Part shown: positions 1 through 11,799 of the stretch, piece by piece | Layout: each line of letters starts with the position of its first letter | Position numbering within the stretch: the stretch's first letter is position 1 | Origin: Porodaedalea pini | Taxonomy: Eukaryota; Basidiomycota; Agaricomycetes; Hymenochaetales; Hymenochaetaceae | Length of the DNA: 61,776 nucleotides | Direction of reading: 5' to 3' | NCBI GenBank assembly: GCA_002794775.1 | Contig: NBAY01000136.1 | Span: forward strand, 1 to 61,776 | The notes under the pieces: generated by a model | The model's input: the letters and a program-made list of their open reading frames with translations, nothing else | Database searches by the model: none | Told to the model about the DNA's origin: nothing | Made by a program: the position numbers and the translations under genes

Positions 1-965
1 ACCTTGAAGTTCTTCTGCACAGCGCGTGAGCTGGCAGATGTGCAGAGCATCCAAGTAAGTTCGATTGGTCTTGTAGCGGTAGCCACACGCAATTAGGGCT
101 CCGCAAAGTGCCGTAATCGTAATTGCCGTATTTGGCGCCGTAATTGGTGAAAAGAATTGTGTACTACACTCACACCTGCTTTTGACGGTTATACTAGGTC
201 TCCTAAATTACTGTGTTTTTCACAACTAATGACAGTCCGTGAATATCATGAAAGTGTTTCGGAAAGTCATGTGGCGATCGGCACTGCTGATGAACACCCA
301 TATTTGGCTAGATTTATTGAGTTTCTGGCGTCAACTCGATTTACAATTTATGTTGGTCAGCCTTTCCAGGTCTGTGATTGGTCCATTGGTGCCAGAATAG
401 TCGCGACTACCCGTGAAACATTCCTTTCGTTTTCTGACTGTCATTATTTGTGAAAAACACAGTAAGTTAAAATCTAACCAAAGGACAATATGAGATCAGA
501 ATTTGTTTATCTTAAGTATTGATTCCACAGGCAATTGAAGATTTTGCCATATTAAATTATGGCTAAAGGTTTACGGCTCATCTCCCTCATCAGGAAAAAC
601 CTCCTGCTCAGAAACCCTTAGAAAGTTATTAGAATTGTAGAAAATTGTAGAATCTTTGGAATGTCATGAGAATGCAGTCCAAAAATTAGAAAACTTGTAG
701 AATTTCATGGAAAATTGTCCAAGTTTTGGAATTGAACAAAATTGGCAGCTTGAAATTTAGAATATGGATAGAAAAATGATACACCTCATAGATTCTATGG
801 AATTTTGTAGAATAAAAAACTGATTGTGGAATTCATTAGACTCTGCCATGGCTTGACACAGGTGCAGGTACTAGATTGGCTTCTTGGACCTATACTGGGA
901 CCCATGAACTATCTGCAGGTTACAGTTTTTTTCATAAGTCTTGAGACATGTGATCTTCGAGCATT

Positions 966-1618
966 TCAGCACCTCAAAAACTTGTAAAATCCATATCTCT
1001 GTCAATTCTTCACAGAATCAGTTCAAAAATATTGCCAAATTTGTTTCTCAACAGCTTCTAAATGTTTTTGAGCTTAGTAGACAGAAGGTGGAATATTGAG
1101 GCTGCAGTAGTGAGAATGGGTGTTTTTCTAGAAAAACTCCTTCCCTGATTTTTCTTGAGCTCAATTTTGAAGCTAATGACATGAAACTTGTTGGAGAATG
1201 GTCTATATATTATACTGTTGATGTTATGAGGGATGAATTAGAGTGAATGTCTCCTCTTGTCCTGTTTGACTGTTGTGCTCAAACTCTCAAACTCACCTAA
1301 ATTTGTTTGACTCAGACAGTTGTCAAAAAATGCCTGCATTGTTTTAAGCCATCTATAATTTAATATACAATTAATATACCATTTCCCAACAAGTTTCATG
1401 TCATTAGCTTCAAAACTGAACTCAGGAAAAATCAGGGAAGGAGTTTTTCTAGAAAAACACCCATTCTCACTACTGCAGCCTTAATATTCCACCTTCTGTC
1501 CTCTAAGCTCATATAAATTTTAGAAACCATTGAAACATAAATTTAGAAACTTTTTTGAAGAGTTTTGTGAAGAATTGAGTGAGATATGATATATTTTGTA
1601 TTTGGAGGCACTTCAGGT
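966..1618. repeat. Long foldback (inverted) repeat
   Basis: The arm at about 966-1202 is repeated in reverse complement at about 1380-1618, with a loop of about 180 bases. The best-conserved core, around GGGTGTTTTTCTAGAAAAAC (1119-1138 and its inverse near 1447-1466), is nearly identical in both arms; similarity falls off outwards. A diverged single-arm copy in the left-arm orientation lies at 60346-60600. This fits a foldback or MITE-type element nested inside the larger element. No coding frame is seen. Confidence 0.7.
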
Positions 1619-2135
1619 GACAAAAACCGCTAAGTCCAACCCTAGATGCGTCGTCCACAGAAGAGGTGTGGGAACTTGATCACATGTATGTTGGTTTTGA
1701 CGCGACACGCCACATATCGCCTTCACATCTGCTGCCACTCCAATATATGTCTGGTGCCGACGTCCTTACAGAACGTCTGGAAAAACCCTCGATCACATCA
1801 ACCACAACCATTACACACGAAGTGGTAGCTTCGCCGGCCGCCTGGTGGGATGCACTCACTGCTGCAGGCAACATGCCATCCGACTTCCGACTTTCAACTT
1901 GCTCATCTTCAAGCCGAAGACCGTAAAGTCTGAACTTCTCTGCACTGAACAAATTGTCAAGTGAAGAGCGCTTCATGCGCTCGACGTCAATGAGTGGTGG
2001 GCACATTGGCCTTCCATTCGCAGGCGGGTGTCCATCGCCTATGGTTCGCTCTTCCAGTCAGGTGGCGCGGGCGCTGTGGGCAACAAGCGTACGCGTAGGA
2101 AATGTGGCGGCTCAACACGCAACGGCCCCACTGCG

Positions 2136-2873
2136 CATCTCACGAAGGAGGCCGACACTGAAGTACGGGAAATTCTCGACTTATATCGTCGCGTATACGA
2201 GGAGCTGCTCGCCGTACCCATCATCCCCGGCATCAAGTCCGAGAAGGAGAAGTTCGCAGGTGGTCTGTACACGACGACTGCGGAAGGCTTCATTCCGACG
2301 ACCGGTCGTGGCATCCAGGCTGCGACGTCGCATTGCCTTGGCCAATACTTTTCGCGGCCAGAGATGTTCAACATTGTGGCCGAAGACCTGGACGATCCAC
2401 AGGGTACGGGTCCGAATGGTGACAAATTATTGTGTGGCAGAACTTGTGGGGCCTTAACACGCGCACGATCGGAATCATGGTCGTGAGTCGCGGCGACAAC
2501 CAGGGTCTTGTTCTCCCACCACACGTCGCTCGCATCCAAGCAATCGTTGTCCCCTGCGGTATCACCATGCGTACTAATGAGCAGGAGCTCGCGAAGACGC
2601 TCAGGAAAGCCAGTATCTGCGCGAAGGTGGACGTACGGGACGGCTACGCTCCTGGCTACAAGTTCAACGGCTGGGATCAGAAGGCGCGAAATTTCAATTA
2701 TTCCTTATTTCTTGGTTTTCCTGTGGTCTTACAAATGTCTTTTTGTCCAGGGTCCTCCACTTCGCCTTGAACTCGGTCCGGTTGATATCCAGAAGAAGCA
2801 AACACTTTCTGTGCGACGTGATACGGGCTTGAAGGAGACTGCCGTACCTGCACTTCTCAAGACTATCCAATAG
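2136..2873 (+). pseudogene. Prolyl-tRNA synthetase core, broken copy
   Basis: Three frame-shifted segments together match the class II catalytic core of eukaryotic-type cytosolic prolyl-tRNA synthetase. Segment 1 (2136-2415) has [27 protein letters not shown] and ATSHCLGQ. Segment 2 (2432-2683) has [20 protein letters not shown] and GYKFNGW. Segment 3 (2751-2873) has RLELGPVDIQ and RRDTG and then a stop. Segments 1 and 2 are in different frames with no splice signals between them. Segments 2 and 3 are separated by what looks like an old intron whose acceptor (ttgtccag) survives but whose donor does not. The N-terminal catalytic half and the C-terminal zinc-binding part are missing, so it cannot make a working enzyme. 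It lies inside the hAT-like element. Confidence 0.82.
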
Positions 2874-3049
2874 AGCACGTGAAGGCAAGGTACATGTCTT
2901 GCCTGTGCGTCACGACAATGGGACGATGTCGTGCTGACATTGCTTCATACTTGTGTGCTCTCAAAACCGGCGAGACCGAGCTTCACAAGGTAGATTTTGT
3001 GGAACTCAAGACCGATGCTTCGGCGCGCCTTACATCGTCGCATGTACAA

Positions 3050-3163
3050 AAGGAGCTGCTTGCCGTACCCATCATCCCGGGCATCAAGTCTGAGAAGAAG
3101 TTCGCCGGTGATCTGTACATGATGACCGTGAAAGGCTTCATTCCGACGACCGGCCGTGGCATC
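3050..3163 (+). pseudogene. Second partial copy of the prolyl-tRNA synthetase segment
   Basis: About 38 codons repeat the region already present at about 2195-2310, with [23 protein letters not shown] and [10 protein letters not shown] recognisable, but with substitutions and a two-codon loss. The frame runs straight into unrelated AT-rich sequence. The upstream part of the same frame (2879-3049) does not look like this enzyme. This indicates duplication or rearrangement inside the element after the gene piece was captured. Confidence 0.75.
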
Positions 3164-3595
3164 CTTTTAGTTTAAGATTTGTTTAAATACACTCAATTGC
3201 CACAAGAATCTGCAAGAAAATGATTGAAAAGTTCGGAATGCCACCTAAAACCGGTAAGAAATGGTGTGAAATGCTACTAGAATTTATTGGAATACATAGA
3301 ATCTGCTCATAAATCATACGATGCTTGGGATTCCGTTGGAATCGGAATCGGCCAGAATCCGTTGGAACTGCTTGAATATTCTACAGATTCTATATATTCT
3401 ACGGTTTCTGACCGGGAGGTTTTTCCTGATGCTATCTCATCTCAAACTATTTGGCCTTCAATATTCTTGCTTGAATTTTTGTATTGGTGAACTTGCAATT
3501 ACGGCTCGTACTTTTTGTATTCGATTTCTCAAGCTTACGAATGAGCTGTACAATCGCTATGTACAATCGGAAAACCAGCAAGCTGAGATACTTTG

Positions 3596-3975
3596 CCAAG
3601 AGCCGAAGATGAAGTCTGGTTCCGCGGTCATAAACTCTTCCAGCTCGATATTCACTATCGCTGGAGCTCGGTTGTCATTGATGAATGGTTCCCTGGCTCG
3701 GTATCTGGTCCTCCAGACGGATACAGAGTTGCAGATCGGGACGTGCGAGCTGCGCACCCGACGCACCGGCTGTCATCGGAGAAGGAGCGCCGACACGGCT
3801 ATTTGACATTTTCAACCCTGCTCTATACACTGTATTAGTGTTTGCAACGTCGGATTCTGCACTTGCTAAAGCGTGGGTGATACTCGCGCTCTTCACCGAG
3901 TTGGAAGCGGGGTTGGTGCAGAAGGTGTTCTGCAGTGTTCAAACTGGATACTTGAGCTTTATAGGACTCCTGTAG
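3596..3975 (+). pseudogene. FAD-dependent aromatic monooxygenase, C-terminal remnant
   Basis: Two frames joined by a shift near 3735-3745 give pieces typical of the C-terminal part of fungal phenol-hydroxylase-like FAD monooxygenases: FRGHKLFQLDIHYRWSSVV then GPPDGYRVADR in one frame, and APDAPAV, TRLFDIFNPALYTVLVFATS in the next. In intact relatives these motifs are adjacent (end of the FAD fold, then the thioredoxin-like C-terminal domain). The FAD-binding N-terminus is absent upstream, where the hAT-like element begins. The assignment rests on remembered family motifs. Confidence 0.55.
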
Positions 3976-4232
3976 CTCTAAATGCCTAAGGTCGCTTCGT
4001 ATACCAATAGAAGATCCCAACTCCGATTCCTTTATACACCTATAATAAGGCGTGTTCTAGTGTTCGTCAGCATCGATGTGTCAATTTACGAGTCACTGGC
4101 CACCGTAGTCCCCACTTACAGCGACTATCAGATACGCATGGGTTTATCGATATGCACCGCAACAGCGCTCCAGCCCCCATCCCGGCCAATGATATGCGAA
4201 CGTTGCGCTTGCGTCGCCCACCACTGGCGGTT

Positions 4233-4538
4233 CTACACAACACACAACATATGATCGCCAATCCTGCCGTCTAAGTTGTAAAAAGTGTCATCGGCGCATT
4301 CGTATTTTCTGACGCTAAGTATTACGAGCTCAGAAGATACACGCCCATCCATTCGTATGTTACGATACTTAAAATTATCATCTGGAAAATGTTTCGCAGC
4401 CTGCGCTCGCCAGCGTGCAAAGTTATATATCGGTGTGTGCGGGATTCGTGATGAACCTTGTGGCTGAATGACCGAGTCATAGTTAGTACGCTCTTGGATA
4501 ACGAGGCTTGCTTTGGAGCATAGTGTATTTTCTCGCAA
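4233..4538 (-). pseudogene. Truncated copy of the neighbouring MYND gene's C-terminal region
   Basis: The reverse-strand frame aligns with the C-terminal region of the gene at 4661-6904. Here HFPDDNFKYRNIRMD, ELVILSV and GRIGDHML stand opposite NFPNVTFEHLNIHVD, PAILSV and HRIGDHMM in the complete gene. It has no MYND finger and no helical N-terminus, and it stops soon after the shared GDHM motif. It lies directly downstream of the intact gene in the same direction, which fits a decayed tandem partial duplication. Confidence 0.6.
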
Positions 4539-4660
4539 AAACGAATTTCATAGATAATTTCAATCAGTTATGTCTAACATTGCATTTCATATTTCGACAT
4601 CATCTTCATATTTACTTTAAGTATTATTAGAATGATCCTAATTAAGCATCCTTTGGGTGC

Positions 4661-6904
4661 TTAAGCGTTCTTTTTAGAATCCTTGTCTGCAATATACACT
4701 GCTATAACTGACTTCATGAGCAGCTCGTTCCAGACTGGCATGCGTAACTGGGTTGACGACTCTGTGACAATTTTAACGAGCTCGTCAATCTCGTCGAGCC
4801 AATTAGGCAGCGGATTATCGTCATAGTCGACGGCAGCCTTCCTCAAGGACTTGGTCTTCGCAAGGGTCGGAAACTGCAATGCCTTGCTTATATGAGTGGC
4901 GAGATACAAATGGCCCGGCGAGCAGTAACTTCCGTCCTCGAACTTGATGTGCACGAAGGTCGCATGTTTATCCCCTCGTTGTTGGCGAGCCCGAGCTACA
5001 CGCATCATATGATCACCAATTCGGTGCTTCATCTTGACAGCAGTCCCGTCGGGGCGTTGAGCTGGTTCGACACTGAGAATCGCGGGCTCCGCAGACAAGT
5101 CAACATGAATATTGAGGTGTTCAAAGGTCACATTGGGGAAATTCCTCGCAGCCAAGACTCGCAAGCCTGGTATATGTCGCCGGATTTCCGCGAGTGCAAT
5201 CCTTGTGACGATTCTCTTGTCGCGGATAGAAAAGATAGTCGTGCCTATAGTATTGTTGAAATTTGTAAATCCTCCGATCTTTTAGCTCTGTGCGAACAAC
5301 TCACGGCCTTGCTTCCGGATTGCACCGCATTCTTCCCGATGCCTGCCATCTCGCCATCCTTGAGTCTGGCATTTTCTCGAGCAATACAACGTGCTTTTAC
5401 ATCCTGCACATGTCTTGAAGGACCTCCTGTGTCCCGAAAAATCACAAGCGGGCTAAGATGAAGGCTGTTTAGTTTTCTGTTGTCCGTATCGCAAATGGAC
5501 GTACATTACTGCAACAAAGCACTTCCGCCCCGAAAGTCGAAAGTCTGGTATTTATACATCGCAGAATGCAACGGCTCAAAAGACAAGTTCTAAGCACCTT
5601 CCAAGTGTCAACGAACTCGACCGGAGCGGAGTTCACCTCGGATCCAATCTTGCAGAAAGCATCAAATGCAACGGAACGAGTTTTGCCGATATTCAGAAAA
5701 CGACAGAAACCCATAATCGTCTCCGTAAGTTTATCCTTCCCGAAGCCAGTAAGGCGGTCGTAAAAAGGACCTAAGCCCCAGAGCACTTCAATGACACGAT
5801 GTCGAAGGGCGTAACGTGTCCATACTGCTGCATCAGCAGCTAAGAAGATGAGGCTTATGAACTTCAGGCATTCGCATACGGCTCCAGAAGCTTTACCTCT
5901 GGTCTTCAGGTCGATAGTAAGCTTCGACAAGAGATCGATGACAAGTCCCAGGGCGCCGTCCCAGAGAACTGTTCTGCGCAACGAATGGTAGCAAGTCTCA
6001 TCTCCTCCACAGAGAAGATAAAGGATACTGACTTGTGCGGCGATAGCGTCGTAATCATTGTATCCGCTGGAAATTGCAGAAGGATCATCTGAATGGGAAA
6101 TGCGGAGTCTCCGGAGTGCGTGAGCAGAAACGTTGCTCTCTCCGCCGAGTATATCGCTCAGGATATCAAAGCGACCGGACTCTTTCCGATCGCACCATCG
6201 GAACGAGATCAGACAGTCCGCGGAGCAGCGCAATTTCTGCGGTTTGGTCGAGTTTGTGGGGTCTGCCCATACTGAAGCTGCGAGACGGAATGCATCGAGG
6301 TCGCTAAGGACTTCGTTCGCAGTCGAAGGCCACTTGGAAATTGATATGAAAGCTTGCGAGATTGCTAGCAGATGTACAAAACTGGCATCTTCTCCATCTA
6401 TGGCCCCCACCAATTCCGGCTCAGCCAATCGTATCGCCAGGTAGTTGAGCCATCTGAAAATATTCGGCCAGAGATCCAATAATATTCTCTGCTTCACCGC
6501 ATCGTCAAAGTATCTCCCATTTCCAGAAAAGAGGTGGAGTATGGCGAAGCAAAGAGAAATCATCCGATTGGAAGACGAGGTGATATCATTCGGAGATTCA
6601 TGATCGGGAGGACATACACGAATGTGATGTGTGAGTAATCCTTCGATGAGCGGATGCAGAGCCTTGGGGATTTCGTTTGCATCGTCCAGCAGGGAGAGCG
6701 CAGTCATATCGATTAACGAGCCTTCCTTTGCTGCCTCTATGACCTGATTTGGTATTTTTGTGATTATACAGAGCTCCTCTACACGAAGTAGAAGCGTACC
6801 TTGACTGGATTAGTTTTCAGTTGCTGTCTAGCCCTTTCAACGTCAGCATCGTAGCTCGCAGAGATTCTGTCCGGGCTGACTCGGATACCATTGCTCCGCC
6901 TCAT
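4661..6904 (-). CDS. MYND-type zinc finger protein
   Basis: I reconstruct four exons: 6904-6800, 6743-5505, 5452-5305 and 5244-4661, about 691 residues. All junctions are GT-AG and keep frame. The third intron (60 nt) must be removed because it contains an in-frame TAA (5284-5282). Residues about 36-440 are a helical region without a motif I can name. A MYND zinc finger follows at about 445-485, assembled across the second intron: CCSNPAC, then CAGC, LYCSRKCQTQGW and HREEC. MYND fingers usually bind short proline-containing peptides in partner proteins. A C-terminal region of about 200 residues follows. This architecture is a common, expanded basidiomycete family of unknown role. The start ATG is the first in exon 1, and the gene is divergent from the kinesin gene. 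Confidence 0.82.
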
Positions 6905-7105
6905 GGTCGCCTTGTGTTGATGTGGTTGGAGACAGAGATGCGTAAGGTAATCTCATCATGTACAGCTGCGCGACCCCGTGACTTTTAGTCTCGTGACTCC
7001 CATGTTCACGAAACGAACGCGAAACTCAAATCGACTTCAACTCATCCTCAATCACGATTCAAAGGCGACGTCCACAGCGTCGGCGACACTGTATATATAA
7101 CTATC
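6905..7105. promoter_or_regulatory. Shared divergent promoter of the MYND and kinesin genes
   Basis: Only about 200 bases separate the two start codons, so both promoters must lie here or inside the genes. A TATA-like string (GTATATATAA, 7091-7100) sits immediately before the kinesin ATG at 7106. It is too close for a normal TATA-to-ATG spacing unless the leader is very short or a downstream ATG is used. Confidence 0.5.
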
Positions 7106-10100
7106 ATGCATCCTTCAAAGCCTCAAATTCCAAGCACGTCAGATCGGCCGGTCAGCAGAGCCAACACCGCGTCCTCGACAACGTTCGCCGCTCGCCAGTC
7201 CAATGTGGAAGGCACTATGTCGCCCGCGGGCGGATCTGCTGTCAAGAAATACAAGGCAGCACTTTCAACAGAGTCGAAAACGCGCAGGATGACCAGGCCT
7301 GCCTCAGCGTCAGGGCTAGACTCGCCTCGTACCCCAACGCGCTCACGTTCGACGACGCCCGTGCCTCTGGGGAGCCCGCGTACCCCGCTACGCAGCCAGA
7401 GCCGCTGTGAAGATGTCTTGATGGAAAGCGAGATGGACGTGAGCCGCGTCGACCCGGAACAAGCGCTTGTGGATGCGGAGAATGTGGACGTTGACCTTAG
7501 CTTCGAGTTGGACGAGCGGGAGCTGCGTTCTCTGCAATACGGCCGGGAAGACAAAGTCCACGTGTCTGTGAGGTGAGCAGTCATGTACTGGAGCAAAACT
7601 TATCTGACAAGTTTATAGAGTCCGCCCTACTGACGCGACGCAAGCCTGGTCGATCATGCCCGCCGAAAGTTCCCTCAAACTTCTCCCGCAATACCATAAG
7701 TCAACAGGGACTCCAGTGCCACTGTATCACTATGACGAGGTGCTTACGGGCCAAGAGAACAAGCCGGTTTACAACGCTGCGGCACGAAGCCATGTGAACG
7801 CTGCGATGGACGGCTACAATGCCGTCGTTTTTGCGTACGGCCAGACTGCGAGCGGGAAGACGTTCACGCTATCTGGAACCGATGATGAGCCTGGTATTAT
7901 TCCACGCGCGATGAAGGACGTCTTCGCATACATCCGTCGGACCCCAACCCGAGAGTATCTCCTACGCTGCTCGTACCTCGAGATCTACAATGAGGCCATC
8001 TTCGATTTACTGGCACCGCCTTCCGCACGCTCCGCCGCGAACACAGTGCAGATTCAGGGTATCGGAGATAACGTTATTCTTGCACCGCTTCGCGAGGAAG
8101 TCGTCACGAGCTTGAAGAGCGTCCATGAGGTTCTCGATCGCGGCTACGGGAATAGGCGCACGGCAAGCACAGATTGGAACGAACGAAGCTCGCGTTCTCA
8201 CTCCGTGTTTCGCTTGGTGATTGAGAGCAGAGAACGTGGATCGCCCGGCGGTCTCGAGGACGGACGGGCGACACCTGTGGTCCCTCCAATTCCGGGAGGA
8301 ACACGGCTGCAAAGTAGGGGCGGTCGCAGTGTGCAAATGAGCGTTTTGGTAGGTTCCTCCTACATTCATCTGAAATCTTCTTGCTCACATACTGCGCAGA
8401 GTCTGATTGATTTGGCTGGCTCAGAGAGGGCGACCTCTGACAAAGAACGGACTCGAGAAGGGCGGTACATAAACACGAGGTGAGCTCAACACGCTGCTTC
8501 AAGACTCTCGCTTCTGACAACAGTAGTCTTCTTACCTTAGGATCCGTCATCGGTACACTCGCTGAGAATGCGGCGAAGGGAAAGAAGTGAGTGTTTCCGT
8601 GACAAGGAATACTCCTTTTGATCTGACGCGTTTTGTACAGCGATCACATTCCTTTCCGAAACTCGAAGCTTACAAGGATGCTTCAACCCTCCCTTTCAGG
8701 AAACGCACGCATCTCTGTCATATGCACGATTAATCCTGTCCCAAGTGCTGTCGCAGAGACAACGAGCACTTTACTGTTTGCTCAACGGGTGAAACGTGTT
8801 CAGGTACGTTGAACACGTATCTTCTAATGGAGAATGAATTTTGAACGGCTTCTTTTTTTCTCAGCTGAATGCGAAGAAAAAGGAGGTTGTCGATACAGAT
8901 GCGCTGCTCGAGCGTTACAGGAAAGAGATCGAGGATCTGAAACACCGACTCGCAGAACGCGAGGCTGTTGTACCCGCCCAGGGCAGACGTCTCAGTGCGA
9001 AGGAGGTGACCATTCCTCTTTGTTGGCTCATTTATAATACTAAACCAACGTTCACGGACAGCAACTGGATGAAAGCCGCGCGATGAATGACCTCAATTCC
9101 CGAATTCAGCAGCTCACCAAGCTTATCCTGACAAGCCAATCTGTGGACGAGACGAAGGGTGACCAATCGCGACCAGCTAGCCCATCCAAGCTGGACTTCG
9201 ATCTGGAGCCCTACCAAGTGAGCCCGGCGCCATTGCTTTTGGCTTTCCAGCTAACTTTATTGGCTTTCATAGTTGCAACAGGAGCTTCTTTCTGCACGCA
9301 GGCAGATTGAGTCGCAGATGACACAGATACTTTCGCTGGAGGCAGCACTCCTCGCGCGACCGGAACTGTCTGCTGATGCACCGGACAGCGAGAAGGACAA
9401 GCTCATCGCAGAGCAGACGAAGACAGTCAGAGAACTCGAGATTGTTGTACGCGGGTACGAAGAGAACCTTGGAGAGCCATTGCGCGCGGTGAAAGAAGAT
9501 GTCGAACTTGAGTGGCGTGCGCAGCTGGACGAGGAGCGTAAGCTTCGTGAGGAGAAAGAGGCATGGGCAGAGGAACTCGTCCGTCGTTTGGAGAAGGAAA
9601 GAAACGTAGGCGTCTTCGCAACTCTGGCACAATAGGAATCAAAATTCTGACAGTGCTTTTCAGATGCGTCTTAAGCTGGAAGAGGAGCGTCGCGCGCTGG
9701 CCGCGTTCGTCACTCGTTTCGACTCTCTCGGGCTCGCATCCGCTCCAACTATGCCTTCTCACCTTCGCCAGCCGGTATTGCCATCAGCATCATTGGGCCC
9801 TACCGCATTCGCATCGCGCCGCCACCCTTCATGTTCCGTCGGTCTGACCACTGTTCCCGAGACCATCTCGCCTCCTCGTCAGCGGTTGACCCAGCAGAGC
9901 CCATCTGCGAGCCCTGTGAAGGCAGACTTCGCTCGAAGCGTGCGAGAAGCGCCGAACCTGTTGGACGCCGAAGACTCAGACTTTTCAGACCTTGCAGAAG
10001 TAGAGGGGTTCGGTGATAGTAGCTTCGAGCGCAGTCTGCTAGTTGACGACATGGAAGGGCTGGATGGGTGCCTGAAGTTGTCCTACGGCACGGTTTCGAT

Positions 10101-10173
10101 GGAAGTCGATAAGGGCAAGGTGCTAGGCTCACCGAGAGGCGTTTTCCAAGGCAAGGAAAATATGTTGCCATGA
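7106..10173 (+). CDS. Kinesin motor protein (kinesin-7 / Kip2-like)
   Basis: Nine exons join in frame to about 880 residues: 7106-7572, 7619-8348, 8400-8479, 8524-8586, 8641-8803, 8865-9005, 9062-9217, 9273-9605 and 9664-10173. The motor domain (about 150-500) has the P-loop GQTASGKT (about 230-237), switch I NERSSRSH (about 343-350), switch II DLAGSE (about 403-408) and HIPFRNSKLTRML, so ATPase and microtubule binding look intact. A basic Ser/Thr/Pro-rich extension of about 150 residues precedes the motor, and a charged coiled-coil region (about 500-720) follows it. The tail is Ser/Pro-rich. An N-terminal extension, an internal motor and coiled coil are as in the Kip2/CENP-E group of plus-end-directed kinesins that move along cytoplasmic or spindle microtubules. 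The subfamily call is tentative; the kinesin call is certain. Confidence 0.93.
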
Positions 10174-11799
10174 TTCTACTTTAAGGACTCTTTATTTTGT
10201 TTTGTACTACTTATACTTTTATTATCCATCTCACTAGTTGTGTACATGTACTTTAGTGTGTTCAATTTCTGTTACACCACCACGTGCACGCCCTTTGTGT
10301 CCGTTTTGTTTCCCACTCGCTCTGATGTACCTTTTTTAACTTATTTGTTTTTTTTACTTGATACCCGTATCATTTCACGCTATCAACACTTCAAGCTGAT
10401 GTAGGCGAACATGGTGTTCCGAGGGCCGAGTTCACACACGCTTTACCCGATATCTATTTCCCGCTACCTCAGCAACTGGGATATAGAAAGAGAATAAGGG
10501 ATCCACAGCGAGTGGTGGAGATGTCTTATACACTTCCCCTGGTACGACTCCCTGCCGGAGGTCGGCCCGGTGACTACATATTCGCCATCCGGCACCTTGG
10601 TCAAAATCTAGTTATACGTCAGGGTCGCGTCGTATTTTTGTCAAGCGCTAAGGGGATGTTATATGATTGCTAACTATCTGTTCCGGACAATTTGCAGTTC
10701 GCATAGGATTTTCAGCGAGACAGTGTAACATGGTCCGAATCAACTCCAACCTGTAACAATCCCCATAGCATAAGTAGCTGGAAGTGCATGCGTCGAAATA
10801 ATACTTAAGGAAGACACCGCGCCGGACGCTAGTACTAGCTGAAAAGAAGGTGATGAGCGATAGCGAGCGTTGCAAGTACGGACCTAAAGTGAGAACCTCA
10901 TACCACTAGTCTCAAAGCGAGTGAATGTTTAATAATTAGTTTAGTTCATCCTAGAGAATCTGAAAACTCTGCAGCTTGTGGGACGGGAACGCGCATTCGA
11001 CATTGCTACATTGCTACATGGATGTAGTGAAAGGAGAGCGTGATACCGTGAGAGTATTTGCGGCACGTTCTGATAACACTGGCATGCCGACTCGACCTTC
11101 AATTTCACGAACTGCAACTGCATGCACTATGCATTATGCGCAGGATGCTTTGAACAGCGGAATGCAGCACGTACGGCTTGAGGTAGCCGACATGAAGAGG
11201 AAGGGTTTTGCATGCAGGATTCGAGTGAGTTTGAGGAGATAATTGGACTCCCTACACTTGTTTAAGTTGTTATACCTCTCTTCACTTACCGTTCGCTCAA
11301 TAATCGATAGATTGGATATCGCCCACTCGTCTTTGTTCATCTCGCATACGAGCACGAGCACGAGCACGGCATCATCATCTCACATGGCGGTCTCACGGTC
11401 CCGTCAACGAATCCTGCGCACCATTGCGCTTAAAGAGCTCGAGCCTAAGTGTGTGGACATACGCAACGCCAGACTATACATTCTTCGAATGGCTTGAATC
11501 CAAACAAGCTTTTGCACCTAATGATGTGCCTGGGGACAAAGATGATGCTGAGAGAAATGGACACTATTCAGCAAGCCGTAGGAGACCCATTCCCTTCGTT
11601 CAGTAGGGGTTTTTTTCTCATTTTTGCCTTGGTCTCATGCAGTGTATCCTTAATTGTGCAATACATCCAAATAATAAAATGGTTGGTACGTTCTGCAGAC
11701 ACTTTCATTCACGCATAAAGCTGATCCCTAGCTGGTTGGAAAAGCACTTCGGCCTTAACTCTTCGTTCCCTTCGCCATTCTGAGAGGCATCCTCTATCT
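10174..11799. other. Intergenic, no supported gene
   Basis: The kinesin 3' flank is T-rich (10180-10380). Short frames at 11243-11606 have no recognisable motif and no splice pattern that joins them. I see no repeat or RNA gene here. Confidence 0.5.

Larger units (their letters stand above)
585..3435. mobile_element. Probable hAT-like non-autonomous element carrying host gene sequence
   Basis: The two ends are inverted copies of each other. The left end at 588 begins CATCAGGAAAAACCTCC and stays similar for about 29 bases; the reverse complement of the right end, read down from 3431, begins with the same 17 bases. The 8-mer CTCATCTC lies just outside both ends (577-584 and 3436-3443) and would be the target-site duplication, which is the hAT length. 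Both subterminal zones are rich in TAGAAT/ATTCTA strings (620-830 and 3290-3410), as expected of transposase-binding subterminal repeats. No transposase frame is visible inside; the interior holds a foldback repeat and pieces of prolyl-tRNA synthetase. The outermost 3-4 bases of the two ends do not match, so the exact borders are uncertain. Confidence 0.55.

Noticed and set aside
1680..2006. Reverse frame of 108 codons in the hAT-like element
   Set aside because: Overlaps a forward frame of similar quality; no transposase motif such as RNase-H DDE or hATC was visible.
5279..5284. Premature stop in the MYND gene
   Set aside because: A 60-nt GT-AG intron (5304-5245) removes it and keeps frame, so the gene is intact.
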